Program-made: the position numbers and the translations under genes
Assembly (NCBI RefSeq): GCF_001613345.1
Contig: NZ_BDCE01000039.1
Location: 1-64,000, forward strand
Reading direction: 5' to 3'
Length of the DNA: 64,000 nucleotides
Source of the DNA: Nocardia uniformis NBRC 13702
Lineage (GTDB): Bacteria > Actinomycetota > Actinomycetes > Mycobacteriales > Mycobacteriaceae
In this document: one piece after another, positions 42,252 to 50,641 of the stretch
How the letters are laid out: the number at the start of each line of letters is the position of its first letter
Position numbering within the stretch: the stretch's first letter is position 1
The notes under the pieces: model-generated
Told to the model about the DNA's origin: nothing
Seen by the model: the letters and a program-made list of their open reading frames with translations, nothing else
Database searches by the model: none

Positions 42252-42845
42252 TTATAGATCGAAATAGCAGAACGTTCCCAGGATTCCCAGTTCGTGGTCG
42301 AACGGCATACGCCAGTGTGGGATGTTGTATCCGTCGAAGGCCTGCGCACTGCGGTGAGTGATGGGCATGCCTTGGCTCGGCAGCGAGACGAACAGGTCCT
42401 CTTCGCTGATCATTGTGATGACGTCGTCATTGGTGGATTGCCGGTGATCCGGTGCCCACCCCATTTGACCCAGATTGTCGGTCAATCCGACCAGCACGGT
42501 GACCGTTGCCTTGACCGAGTCCCGGTGCGGGCCCAGGAAATCGCCGCGCCGATAGAAGTTGTAACCGCAGCGGACGGGCACCAGACGCGGCAGTTGGGTT
42601 GCCTCGCGCACCGCCGCGAGCACCTCCCGCGACTGCATTACCGAGCGGAAGACCGGACCACCTTTGTGACTGCTGAATCGAGCCGGCGAACAGAAGCTGC
42701 CGTCACGGAACGTCCGAATACTCGGCAGGCTGTCCTGCTGCGCCTGCGGGTACAGGCCGCGTGCCTCGGATTCGAGTGCATCCCAGGTCGATTCGTCGAT
42801 GATGGAATCGAGCCTGACGTGGCCGTTGTCAGCCCATGTCGTCAT
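42252..42845 (-). CDS. 2OG-Fe(II)-type oxygenase (paralogue 2)
   Basis: 197 residues from ATG 42845, with GAGGAG upstream. The HxD is H107-R-D109 in DFLGPHRDSVKATVTV, and H164 or H177 (both in the conserved HR...FDGYNIPHW end) can complete the triad. It resembles paralogue 1 over its whole length, with a shorter insert differing between 130 and 160. Two related oxygenases in one cluster suggest two oxidations at different residues or successive steps on one. It overlaps the JmjC gene end by 17 bases, so the genes form one operon. Confidence 0.75.
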   Translation of the reverse strand: MTTWADNGHVRLDSIIDESTWDALESEARGLYPQAQQDSLPSIRTFRDGSFCSPARFSSHKGGPVFRSVMQSREVLAAVREATQLPRLVPVRCGYNFYRRGDFLGPHRDSVKATVTVLVGLTDNLGQMGWAPDHRQSTNDDVITMISEEDLFVSLPSQGMPITHRSAQAFDGYNIPHWRMPFDHELGILGTFCYFDL

Positions 42846-43794
42846 CGTGATTGCTCCTCGGTGACGTGTGCGAGTGGATCGAGCCAATGACGGCGGCCCG
42901 GTTGCCGCGTCGTCGCAAAGTGTCGAGATGCTGGTCCATGACCTGGCTGGTCTCTGTGGTGGCCAGCATCTGGCTCAGGCGAGTGAGGAGTTGTGCCAGT
43001 TGCTGGTCGGCACGCTCTGGTGTCGATGGCCATCCAGCTGGGAGGTCCCCGGCGCCGATCTGGCCGGCGAGCTCGTCGATCAGTGCTGCCGTGTGGGTCT
43101 TGACGAGGGTGTTCCAGCTGGTGGCGCGCACACCGATGGTGATGTGGCCGGAGATATGATCGGCAGTCGAACGTGCGGAGTGCACAGTGTCTTTCGTCAG
43201 ATACAGCACATCGCCGGGGTGAACAGTCAGCTCGGATTCCGAGTCGCCGTCACGCAACAGCCATTGCTTGCTGCCGAAGGCCTGAACTACGAACGCGTTG
43301 TGCGGGTCGGTGTGCGGTGTCAGCCCCTGCTCACCTGGCGGCGTCACATAGATGTTCGCCTGGCAGACGTGCCCGAGTTCTTGTGTGAGACTTTCGCAGA
43401 AGGATCCGAGCGTGGGAAGGAATCGGTGCATTCCTTGCATGATCAGCGTTGCGCCGCTGCAAATAAGGTCCGTGATTCTCGCCGTGTCCGGCGTTCCCTC
43501 GGTGAACTGCTGGAAAATAGTGGCCGCACCAGTCACCAATTCCGGCGGACCTTGCGAGCCGGGGGTTCTGATGTAGTCCGATGGTGGGATTGACCGACCT
43601 TCACGGACCAGACGGAAGTGCTGTACGCGCAGTAATGAAGTCGCGAAAAGTGCGTCGAGGTCGGCGATTTGTACTAGCGGCCGGTCAATAATTCCTGCGT
43701 AATGGGCCGACCGTTGCCCCCAAACCTCTGCGAGGAACAGCTCCGGGTCTTTCACCAATCGCTGTAGTGCCGAACGGTCATCTAAGTTACGCAA
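42829..43794 (-). CDS. JmjC/cupin_4-type oxygenase
   Basis: About 321 residues from a TTG at 43794, with AGGGGGTG upstream. A cupin_4/JmjC fold is visible: the Fe-binding HxD is H161-T-D163 in GLTPHTDPHNAFVVQ, the third ligand is H205 in DTVHSARS, and VHPGDVLYLTKDTVH is the typical strand before it. Bacterial relatives (RoxA-type) hydroxylate ribosomal proteins; others act on peptides. The C-terminal about 90 residues are helical, with a long Leu/Arg/Gln pattern. It is the first gene of the minus-strand RiPP operon and so a third candidate oxidative tailoring enzyme. Confidence 0.78.
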   Translation of the reverse strand: MRNLDDRSALQRLVKDPELFLAEVWGQRSAHYAGIIDRPLVQIADLDALFATSLLRVQHFRLVREGRSIPPSDYIRTPGSQGPPELVTGAATIFQQFTEGTPDTARITDLICSGATLIMQGMHRFLPTLGSFCESLTQELGHVCQANIYVTPPGEQGLTPHTDPHNAFVVQAFGSKQWLLRDGDSESELTVHPGDVLYLTKDTVHSARSTADHISGHITIGVRATSWNTLVKTHTAALIDELAGQIGAGDLPAGWPSTPERADQQLAQLLTRLSQMLATTETSQVMDQHLDTLRRRGNRAAVIGSIHSHTSPRSNHDDDMG

Positions 43795-44010
43795 GCATTC
43801 ACCCCCTAGACATGTTTGTTGCAGCAGTGCAGATTCCGCGTGCTTCGCATAATCCGCACTTGAGAGAGCCGGTCCCCCAACGCCACTCGTTATCGAGAGT
43901 AACTTCCAATCGGAAGAAGTCCGACCCCTCCACTGAAATGTGATGTAGGCCACTGATACACGCGAAGCGCATGACTCCGCGGAGGAGTGGTGTGCGTATG
44001 CTGCCAAAGC

Positions 44011-45249
44011 ATGTCGTTGAAGTCGGGGGCGCGGATACTTGCGACTCATCCAAGGTTTCGAATTCTGTTCTGGGGCCGACTGATCTCACTGACCGGCTCG
44101 GCCGTCGCACCAATCGCGCAAGCATTCGCCGTCCTGGATCTGACCGGATCCGCCACCGCGTTTGGTGTCGTGTTAGCGGTCGGCTACGCACCGCTGATCG
44201 CGTTCCTGCTGGTCGGTGGAGTCGTCGCGGACCGTTTCAGCCGGAGCTCGGTGATGGTGTGGTCGAACTGGATTTGCGCTGCGGCGCAAGTGGTTCTGGC
44301 TGTGCTGTTGGTGACCGGTCACGCCCGCGTCTGGCATATCGCCGTCGCCGCGGCTGTCGTCGGCGGGGCGGGAGCGTTCTTCGGCCCCGCTTCCCAGGGC
44401 ATCGTCCCCCAGGTCGTGGAGGCCGACCGCCTCCACGACGCTAACGCGCTGCTACGTCTGAGCATGAATGGCATCAAAGTGCTTGGCCCTGCAGTGGGTG
44501 GCGTCGCGGTCGCTTTCATCGGCTCGGGCTGGGTGATTGCTTGGGATGCGGCATCATTCGCTCTAGCTGCGGTGCTGCTGGCTCGCCTGCGCGTGGACCT
44601 GCCGCCACGACCACCCTCACGGTTTCGGGCAGACCTCGCCGAAGGATGGAGCGAGTTCTGGTCCCGATCCTGGATGTGGTCGCTAGTGCTGCAGTACTCC
44701 CTCGTCAACGCAGTATGGGTCGGCTGTTTCCAGCTATTGGGGCCGATCATCAGCCAACAAAACCTCGGCGGCCCAGCCGCCTGGGGGATCATCACCGCCG
44801 CCTTGGCCTGCGGGCTGCTGGCCGGCGGCGTACTCATCCTCGCCTGGAAGCCACGCCGTCCCCTGCTCGCCGCTGCGAGCAGCACCTTTGCCAAAGCGCT
44901 ACCGCTCGTCGCTCTCGCCTACGAGCAACCGCTGTGGGCGGTAGCGGCCGCGACCTTCGCTGCGGGCATAGGAACCGAGGTATTCGTCGTCTGCTTCTAC
45001 AGCACTCTGCAGCGGCTCGTCCCGGCCGACCGAGTGAGCCGAGTGTCGTCCTACGACATCCTGTTCGGGACGGTCTTGATTCCGTTCGGCTACCTCATCG
45101 CGGGCCCCGTCAGCGACCGGACGGGAACGTTCCCCACCATCATCACCGGTGTCGGCATCGTCGTCGCATCGACCTTCGTCGTGCTCGCGCTGCCATCGAT
45201 CCGCACCTACCGCGCACCCACCGAAACCAAAGCTGACATATCGACATAG
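44011..45249 (+). CDS. MFS exporter of the RiPP cluster (EntS/MFS_3-like)
   Basis: A 412-residue permease with about twelve helices beginning MSLKSGARILATHPRFRILFW. The motif LVGGVVADRFSRSSVMVWSN (motif A-like) and the GIVPQVVEADRLHDANALLRL block are typical of the MFS_3/enterobactin-exporter group. It is transcribed divergently from the oxygenase operon across a 216-base gap that should hold both promoters. As the only transporter in the island it is the likely exporter of, and immunity factor for, the peptide product. The ATG at 44011 is preferred over one eight codons upstream, since helix 1 starts soon after. Confidence 0.85.
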   Translation: MSLKSGARILATHPRFRILFWGRLISLTGSAVAPIAQAFAVLDLTGSATAFGVVLAVGYAPLIAFLLVGGVVADRFSRSSVMVWSNWICAAAQVVLAVLLVTGHARVWHIAVAAAVVGGAGAFFGPASQGIVPQVVEADRLHDANALLRLSMNGIKVLGPAVGGVAVAFIGSGWVIAWDAASFALAAVLLARLRVDLPPRPPSRFRADLAEGWSEFWSRSWMWSLVLQYSLVNAVWVGCFQLLGPIISQQNLGGPAAWGIITAALACGLLAGGVLILAWKPRRPLLAAASSTFAKALPLVALAYEQPLWAVAAATFAAGIGTEVFVVCFYSTLQRLVPADRVSRVSSYDILFGTVLIPFGYLIAGPVSDRTGTFPTIITGVGIVVASTFVVLALPSIRTYRAPTETKADIST

Positions 45250-45277
45250 CCGCTCACGCACTGGGGAGAGATCAGAA

Positions 45278-46060
45278 TTGATACACGACGACGGCGAACA
45301 TGCGCGACGACAAGCCCAACTATGGGACCTTTGGGCCGAGTCCTACGACGACTGGCACGCCTCCAACAGTCCGCACGAAGCAGCAGAGTTCCTGATCAAG
45401 CATCTACCCGACTCCGGTCGGATCCTCGAGCTCGGCGTCGGAACCGGCCGCGTGGCAACGGAAATCGCCCGACGCGGCCATCCGATCGAGGGACTCGATA
45501 TCTCCGAGGCGATGCTCGCGCAACTGACCAGCAAAGCCACAGACATCCCCCTCACCGCCTACCACGGCGACATGGCCAACATCCCAGTCGCAGGCCCCTT
45601 CGGCCTGATCTACTGCACATCCAGCTCGTTCTTCCACCTCGCCGACCAACAACGACAAGTCGACTGCTTCCGCAGCGTCAGCGACCATCTCGCCCCTGAC
45701 GGCCGGTTCATACTTGAGGCATTCATCCCCACCCCGGAACTACTCAGCCCCGCGCGAACGATGACATTGCGGGACTTCACTCCTTCTAGCCTCCGGTTCT
45801 CCGCCACTGTTGTGAACCGATACACCCAACAGATCAGGTTCCAAGAAGCCACACTTCGCCCTGAGGGCATCGAGTTCCTGCCCGTCGAGGAACGCTTCTG
45901 CTGGCCCTCCGAACTTGACCTCATGGCACAACTGGCCGACCTCGAGCTCGAACAACGCTATGCCAGCTACACCTACGAACCGATCAATCACAAATCCCCG
46001 CAACACGTCTCGATCTACCGCCGACAGACCCGAGCTGCCGGTAGGAACCGCACGTCATGA
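45278..46060 (+). CDS. class I SAM-dependent methyltransferase
   Basis: 260 residues from TTG 45278, with GGGGAGAG upstream. The SAM-binding motif I is RILELGVGTGRVATEIA, acidic motif II IEGLDISEAMLAQL, and motif III-like APDGRFILEAFI; the fold is the common class I Rossmann type. Length and simple domain structure suggest a small-molecule or peptide methyltransferase. It follows the exporter gene by 28 bases on the same strand and is probably co-transcribed, so it may methylate the RiPP product (perhaps N- or O-methylation of the peptide end); this is inference. Confidence 0.8.
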   Translation: MIHDDGEHARRQAQLWDLWAESYDDWHASNSPHEAAEFLIKHLPDSGRILELGVGTGRVATEIARRGHPIEGLDISEAMLAQLTSKATDIPLTAYHGDMANIPVAGPFGLIYCTSSSFFHLADQQRQVDCFRSVSDHLAPDGRFILEAFIPTPELLSPARTMTLRDFTPSSLRFSATVVNRYTQQIRFQEATLRPEGIEFLPVEERFCWPSELDLMAQLADLELEQRYASYTYEPINHKSPQHVSIYRRQTRAAGRNRTS

Positions 46061-46240
46061 GCGGCAATCGCGCGGGGCCTTAGCCTGCGGAGCAGTTCCG
46101 CTGGCGATGCGGTGGATTGCGGAGCAGCCGAGGCTGTATTCCTCGGTTAGGTCGGCCAGGCTCGCGTCTTCGGCGGACTCGTGGTGGCGGCGGTGGATCG
46201 TTTTCCGTGCTGCGAGAGGCAGTTTCGACGCTGCTTTGCC
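46055..46240 (-). pseudogene. possible HTH-domain remnant
   Basis: A minus-strand segment reads ASKLPLAARKTIHRRHHESA, then LADLTEEYSLGCSAIHRIASG and a stop near 46055. It has the look of a helix-turn-helix (LADLTEEYSLGCSAIHRI) of a regulator or recombinase, but no plausible start or full domain. Weak; it may be a decayed gene at the right edge of the island. Confidence 0.3.
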
Positions 46241-46419
46241 CTCTCGAGGAGGCCATTCGCGCGGGCCTCCGCCATGCCTTCGCAGGTGCGCGGGACCGCG
46301 GTGCGGCTGAACCGCTCGCGCGGCGAGCCGCTCGTAGCGGCGGCCTGTGGCGCGGCGGTGCAACTCGTCCATGACGTGTCCCTCCCGGTGTCGGCCGAAC
46401 CCGTGACCGGCCCGATCAT

Positions 46420-46519
46420 GACGATCATGTTCGAAGGGCAGACCGTTCCGCCGTTCTATGTGAACTCCCCCAGGCGCTACGGCGAGGTGACGGAGGTGGC
46501 AGCGGATTCGCTTGAATGA
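46420..46519 (+). CDS. possible short ORF (about 33 aa)
   Basis: An ATG-started frame reading MTIMFEGQTVPPFYVNSP and ending VAADSLE has coding-like composition and ends 46 bases before a strong hairpin. No clear SD and no family; it may be the tail of a decayed gene. Confidence 0.25.
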
Positions 46520-46565
46520 CCAGGGCAGGGGCAGGCTCGCCGGTCCGCGCGGCCTGCTCCGCATC

Positions 46566-46614
46566 CGAATCACACACGCCCCCATGTTCTTCGCTCGGGG
46601 GCGTGTGTGATTCG
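46566..46614. terminator. 18-bp perfect hairpin
   Basis: CGAATCACACACGCCCCC (46566-46583) is exactly complementary to 46597-46614 with a 13-base loop. Stable and symmetric, it can stop transcription in either direction. It lies in the gene-poor stretch (46061-46921) at the right border of the island, whose remaining sequence holds only the weak fragments listed. Confidence 0.65.
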
Positions 46615-46921
46615 GTGGGATCACCAATATATCGAACGATTCTCAGCGACCCGGACGCCGCCGCGCGGCCGGGTCACTGACCCATTCCGGAGATGTTCCC
46701 GGACCCCCGATCCGCGATCGTCGAGCCTGCACCTGCCAGATGAGTCACCACAGGTCTACATCCGAACATCGGAGGCGTAGATGAGGTCACCTTTGAGCGC
46801 GTGGATGGATTCACTCCGGTTGAGATGGCGCGAGATCTTGCGCCAGCAGATCTGGATAGGTGACGCCCCGAAATGGATTGGACGGGGCGAGACCCCGTCG
46901 GATAGACAAACACTCGTGTTG

Positions 46922-47566
46922 GTGACATCGCGTTCCGCGACGGAATATCGCGCCATGTTCGACCTGTCAGAACGGGACATGGCGGGCCGGATACTCGACT
47001 GCTGTTCGGGCGGTTCGAGTTTCGCCGCCGAGACCGGTGATCAGGTCCTCGCCGTCGACCTGGCCTACGCGCTGGGCCCCGAGGCGGTCGCCGAACGGGT
47101 CCGCATGGCGATCCGCGAGGGCGATGACATGATCGATGCGCACGCCGACCAGTTCGAATGGACCTGGTACGGAGATATTGCCAACCGCAGGGCCATGCGC
47201 CGCGCGGCCAGTGAGCGATTCATCGCGGACCTGACCGCCCGGCCCGACCGCTATATCGCGGGTGCGCTGCCCGATCTCCCGGTGGCGACCGGGCAATTCG
47301 ACCTGGTGCTGTGCTCGCATCTGCTGTTCACCTGGTCGGATCGGTTCGATGAGGACTTTCATCGTCGTGCCCTCGCCGAACTGATCCGGGTCGCACGCCG
47401 CGAGGTGCGCATCTATCCGCTGGTATTGCAGGCCACCGGCGAGCCGGTCGAATTCCTCGACCGGCTGCGCGCGGACTTGGACGCCGACGGCCACCGCACC
47501 GAACTGCGCGAGGTGGCCTACCGGTTCCAGCGTGGCGCGCACCATATGCTGCGCATCCAGGTGTGA
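46922..47566 (+). CDS. class I SAM-dependent methyltransferase-like protein
   Basis: About 214 residues if started at the GTG 46922; upstream in-frame ATG codons would extend it to 261, but that part does not resemble relatives. The conserved start SATEYRAMFDLSERDMAGRI is followed by a SAM-binding-like LDCCSGGSSFAAETG and VLAVDLAYALGPEAV; FDLVLCSHLLFTWSDRFDEDFH and ELIRVARREVRIYPL are the later blocks. This family is common in actinobacteria; its substrate is unknown. It converges with a TetR gene whose stop lies 7 bases beyond its own. Confidence 0.78.
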   Translation: MTSRSATEYRAMFDLSERDMAGRILDCCSGGSSFAAETGDQVLAVDLAYALGPEAVAERVRMAIREGDDMIDAHADQFEWTWYGDIANRRAMRRAASERFIADLTARPDRYIAGALPDLPVATGQFDLVLCSHLLFTWSDRFDEDFHRRALAELIRVARREVRIYPLVLQATGEPVEFLDRLRADLDADGHRTELREVAYRFQRGAHHMLRIQV

Positions 47567-47573
47567 CGCGAAT

Positions 47574-48242
47574 TCAGGTGCCGCGGTGGACGTTCGGGAA
47601 CGTCTGCGTGACCAGGGTGAGCAGCATATCGGCGAGCAGGTCGTGAACCTGCTCGCGGCTGAGGCTGCCGCGCACGATCCATTCCCGGCCGGCCGCCTTC
47701 ACCAATCCGCCGTAACAGCGCACCAGTGCCCGCAATTCGTCGCTGTGCAGGGAACCCTCGAGGCCCATCATGTGCACCATGCGGTCGGCGGCGGCGGTAT
47801 CGGCGTCGTCGAGGATGCGTTGCACCTCCGGATCGTCGCCGATGCCCTCGTGGCCGGTGACCTTCACCCAGGTGTGGCCGTGCTCGCCGATGGTGTCGAG
47901 CAGCCACGCCACACTGGCGTCTACCCGTTCGCGGATATCGCCGGTGGGCGTGGTCATCGCGTCCGGGCGTGGCAGGGTCACCATGCGGCGCACGACCGCC
48001 AGGTACAGGTCGCGCTTATTGCCGAAATAGTGGTTGATGAGTCCGCGCGCCACCCCGGCCCGCTGCGCCAGTTCGGCGGTGGAGACGGCCGCATAGGGTC
48101 GTTCACCGAACATGTCGATAGCGCAGGCCAGGATTTGGGCACGGCGTTCGTCGGGTTCGAGTCGACGCCGCCGCGAGGGTGCGTCGCCACCATCGATCGA
48201 CACCGCGCCATTGGCGGGCACGGCGTCCGTCGACTCGACCAT
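47574..48242 (-). CDS. TetR family transcriptional regulator
   Basis: 222 residues from ATG 48242. The HTH is DERRAQILACAIDMFGERPYAAVSTAELAQRAGVARGLINHYFGNKRDLYLAVV; the recognition helix GLINHYF is typical of the fatty-acid-responsive actinobacterial TetR proteins. The C-terminal helical domain binds an unknown ligand. It starts one base after the acyl-CoA dehydrogenase stop, so the two share a transcript and it probably senses an acyl-CoA and controls that operon (inference). Confidence 0.87.
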   Translation of the reverse strand: MVESTDAVPANGAVSIDGGDAPSRRRRLEPDERRAQILACAIDMFGERPYAAVSTAELAQRAGVARGLINHYFGNKRDLYLAVVRRMVTLPRPDAMTTPTGDIRERVDASVAWLLDTIGEHGHTWVKVTGHEGIGDDPEVQRILDDADTAAADRMVHMMGLEGSLHSDELRALVRCYGGLVKAAGREWIVRGSLSREQVHDLLADMLLTLVTQTFPNVHRGT

Positions 48243-48243
48243 C

Positions 48244-49389
48244 TCAGAGTGAGCGGGCAATGAGATCCTTCATCACCTCGTTGGCGCCCGCCAGGATCCG
48301 CAGCACTCGGGCACCGGTGTAGAGCTGGGAGATGGGATATTCGGTCATGTATCCGTAGCCGCCGAACAGCTGCAGACAACGATCCACCACGATACCCAGT
48401 TGGTCGGTGAGCCAGTACTTCGACATGGCCGCGGTGGGGATATCGAGTTCCCCGGCCACGTGTTTGACCATGCAGTCGTCGAGGAAAACCCGGCTCACCT
48501 TGGTGATGGTGGCGCATTCGGCGAGTTCGAAGCGGGTGTTCTGCATGGCGAACAGCGGTTTGCCGAATGCCTCGCGGCCCTTGGTGTATTCGACGGTCAA
48601 CGCGACCGCCTTCTCCATCATCGAGACCGCCATCAACGCGGTGACCAGGCGTTCCTGGGCCAGCATCTGCATCATCTGATAGAAGCCCTGGCCTTCGGCC
48701 GAGCCCAGCAGATTCGAGGCGGGCACGCGCAGGCCGTCGAAGAACAGCTCCGCGGTGTCCTGGCCCTTGCCGCCGATCTTGGACAGGATGCGGCCGCGCT
48801 TGAAGCCGGGGGTCTCATCGTTGACCTCGGCGAAGATCAGTGAGACACCGGCCGCGCCCAGGCTCGGATCGGTTTTGGCGGCGATGATGATGCCGTCGCA
48901 CAGCCAGCCGTTGGAGATGAAGATCTTCGACCCGGTGATGACGTATTCGTCGCCCTCGCGCACCGCGCGGGTCTTGATGTTCTGCAGATCCGAGCCGGTG
49001 CCCGGTTCGGTCATCCCGATCGACAGCACCATGTCACCGCTGGCCGCCTTGGGCAGCACCCGCGATTTGAGTTCCTCGGATCCGAACTCGTGCACGTACG
49101 GCGCGATGATCGACGAGTGCACCGGCATTCCCATGGCGCCGTCACCGGTGTGGCACTGCGCCTCGATAATGGCGCCCTCGTGTGCGAAGGTGCCGCCGCC
49201 ACCGCCGTATTCGGTCGGTATCGCCGCGCACAGCAGTCCCAGTTCACCTGCGCGCCGGTACAGCTCGCGGTCGGGGTGACCCTGTTCGATGAACTTCTCC
49301 TCGTGCGGAATCACCTCCTTCTCGAAGAAGGTGGTCGCCAGTCCTCGTACCGCTTCGACTTCGTCGTCGCTCCATGCGGGCCGTGCCAT
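48244..49389 (-). CDS. acyl-CoA dehydrogenase
   Basis: A 381-residue FAD enzyme of the acyl-CoA dehydrogenase family. N-terminal helices are followed by the beta domain (LSIGMTEPGTGSDLQNIKTRA, the FAD-binding signature; ITGSKIFISNGWLCD) and the C-terminal helices with QLFGGYGYMTEYPISQLYTGARVLRI. The Glu in YMTEYP lies in the usual place of the catalytic base. It performs the first oxidation step of beta-oxidation for an unknown acyl-CoA. It is upstream of, and linked with, the TetR gene. ATG start. Confidence 0.9.
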   Translation of the reverse strand: MARPAWSDDEVEAVRGLATTFFEKEVIPHEEKFIEQGHPDRELYRRAGELGLLCAAIPTEYGGGGGTFAHEGAIIEAQCHTGDGAMGMPVHSSIIAPYVHEFGSEELKSRVLPKAASGDMVLSIGMTEPGTGSDLQNIKTRAVREGDEYVITGSKIFISNGWLCDGIIIAAKTDPSLGAAGVSLIFAEVNDETPGFKRGRILSKIGGKGQDTAELFFDGLRVPASNLLGSAEGQGFYQMMQMLAQERLVTALMAVSMMEKAVALTVEYTKGREAFGKPLFAMQNTRFELAECATITKVSRVFLDDCMVKHVAGELDIPTAAMSKYWLTDQLGIVVDRCLQLFGGYGYMTEYPISQLYTGARVLRILAGANEVMKDLIARSL

Positions 49390-49498
49390 CGTCGCTATCC
49401 TCTGCTTTCCCCGCGCCGCGTGTGCGGCGCTGTCGAGACCAGCGTGCCGGGTTATTGGCAGGATGTCAACGACTGGGAGCGGGGGTGTCGACGGGTGA

Positions 49499-50194
49499 TC
49501 AGCGGTCCTCGGATCGCTGGTTCACCTCGGCCAGTGTCGTGAAGATCGGGATATCCGGATCGGCGTGGATGCCCTGGCGGCGCAGGAACCCGTCGATGAG
49601 GTCCCACACCAGTTCCACGGTGCGATCGAGGTACTCGGCGGTGCGCGCGGCATCCGGGGTATCGGAATCGGCCAGCCACAGATCGGTCACCGACACCACC
49701 ACACCGATCAGCGCCCGCGACAGATACTCGATACCGGTGGTATCGATCGGCACCGCCTCCGCCACCGAGGTCGCCATCTTGGTGAGCTTGCGCGCGGCAT
49801 TGCGACCCAGATCCACCTGCATGACCGCGCCATCGGACTGCTGCAGCATGGGCGCCTGACCGAGGTAGCGAAAAACGTTGGGGTGCTCCAGGATCCCATT
49901 CACGTACTCGGTGAACACCCGCCGCAGCGCGGTGCGCGGCGGCGCCAGCATAAGGGTCATGTCATTGCCGACCGAGGCGAACGCCAGCCGCGTCGTCCGA
50001 TCGGCGATCTCGGCATAGAGATCGGCCTTATCGGCGAACTGCCGATACAGCCGCGGCTTGGTCATCCGCGCCTCACGCGCGATGTCATCCATACTCGGCC
50101 GGGGCCCGTCCCGATCGATCACCCGGATCGCGGCATCGACGATCTCATCACGGGTGATCGTGCGCGGGGCAGATCCGACACTGATACGCGCCAC
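49499..50194 (-). CDS. TetR family transcriptional regulator
   Basis: 231 residues from GTG 50194 (MARISVGSAPRTITRDEIVDA). The HTH reads IVDAAIRVIDRDGPRPSMDDIAREARMTKPRLYRQFADKADLYAEIA. The C-terminal domain is helical. The in-frame upstream extension to about 50548 lacks family features and is rejected as a start. It is divergent from the two-gene operon at 50.4-52.2 kb, and three copies of a 13-bp palindrome-like site lie in the gap, one of them just upstream of this gene; autoregulation is likely. Confidence 0.85.
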   Translation of the reverse strand: MARISVGSAPRTITRDEIVDAAIRVIDRDGPRPSMDDIAREARMTKPRLYRQFADKADLYAEIADRTTRLAFASVGNDMTLMLAPPRTALRRVFTEYVNGILEHPNVFRYLGQAPMLQQSDGAVMQVDLGRNAARKLTKMATSVAEAVPIDTTGIEYLSRALIGVVVSVTDLWLADSDTPDAARTAEYLDRTVELVWDLIDGFLRRQGIHADPDIPIFTTLAEVNQRSEDR

Positions 50195-50208
50195 GCACCG
50201 AACTCTAC

Positions 50209-50355
50209 ACGTACCGGCAGTACGTCCACAGCCCTGCCTGTTTTGCCCACTAACTACCGGGTATTCGAGTGACCGATGCCACAAACCGCACACACCATGC
50301 GGGATTGATTTCACCATCACCGTACTGCCAGTATCGAAATGCGTACTGGCGGTAC
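50209..50355. promoter_or_regulatory. three 13-bp operator-like sites
   Basis: Sites GTACCGGCAGTAC (50211-50223, within the longer palindrome ACGTAC-5-GTACGT), GTACTGCCAGTAT (50322-50334) and GTACTGGCGGTAC (50343-50355) share the pattern GTACnGnCnGTA. The last two are 21 bases apart, two helical turns, and face the plus-strand operon; the first is beside the TetR start. They are the probable binding sites of that TetR protein. Confidence 0.6.
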
Positions 50356-50419
50356 GCACCGGTTCGCGCAGGGGTCGAACCGGTGCGCACCGCCCGTCGA
50401 ACGGGAAACAACCGGAAAG

Positions 50420-50641
50420 ATGCCGATGCCAGACGCAGCACGCCAACTCAGCGCCACCCTCCAAGCACCACTCCCCGACGCCTTCGACCAACTCGCCGAC
50501 ACCGAACTCACCGAACTCGACCGGCTGCTCCAGACCGCACTGCGCCAACGCGGCGACAACCTCGACGCCGCCATCGACACCTCACTCGACTACGTGCCAC
50601 GCCTCATGCGCCCGGCCGTCAAGAAAGCACTCGGCCTATGA
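50420..50641 (+). CDS. small helical protein, partner of the repeat protein
   Basis: About 73 residues from ATG 50420 (or 50426), with GGAAAG upstream. It is helical, with PDAFDQLADTELTELDRLLQTALRQRG and a C-terminal LDYVPRLMRPAVKKALGL. No family recognised and no membrane segment. Its stop overlaps the ATG of the next gene (ATGA), so both are made together. Codons end overwhelmingly in C, as in the following gene, and differ in flavour from neighbours. Confidence 0.65.
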   Translation: MPMPDAARQLSATLQAPLPDAFDQLADTELTELDRLLQTALRQRGDNLDAAIDTSLDYVPRLMRPAVKKALGL

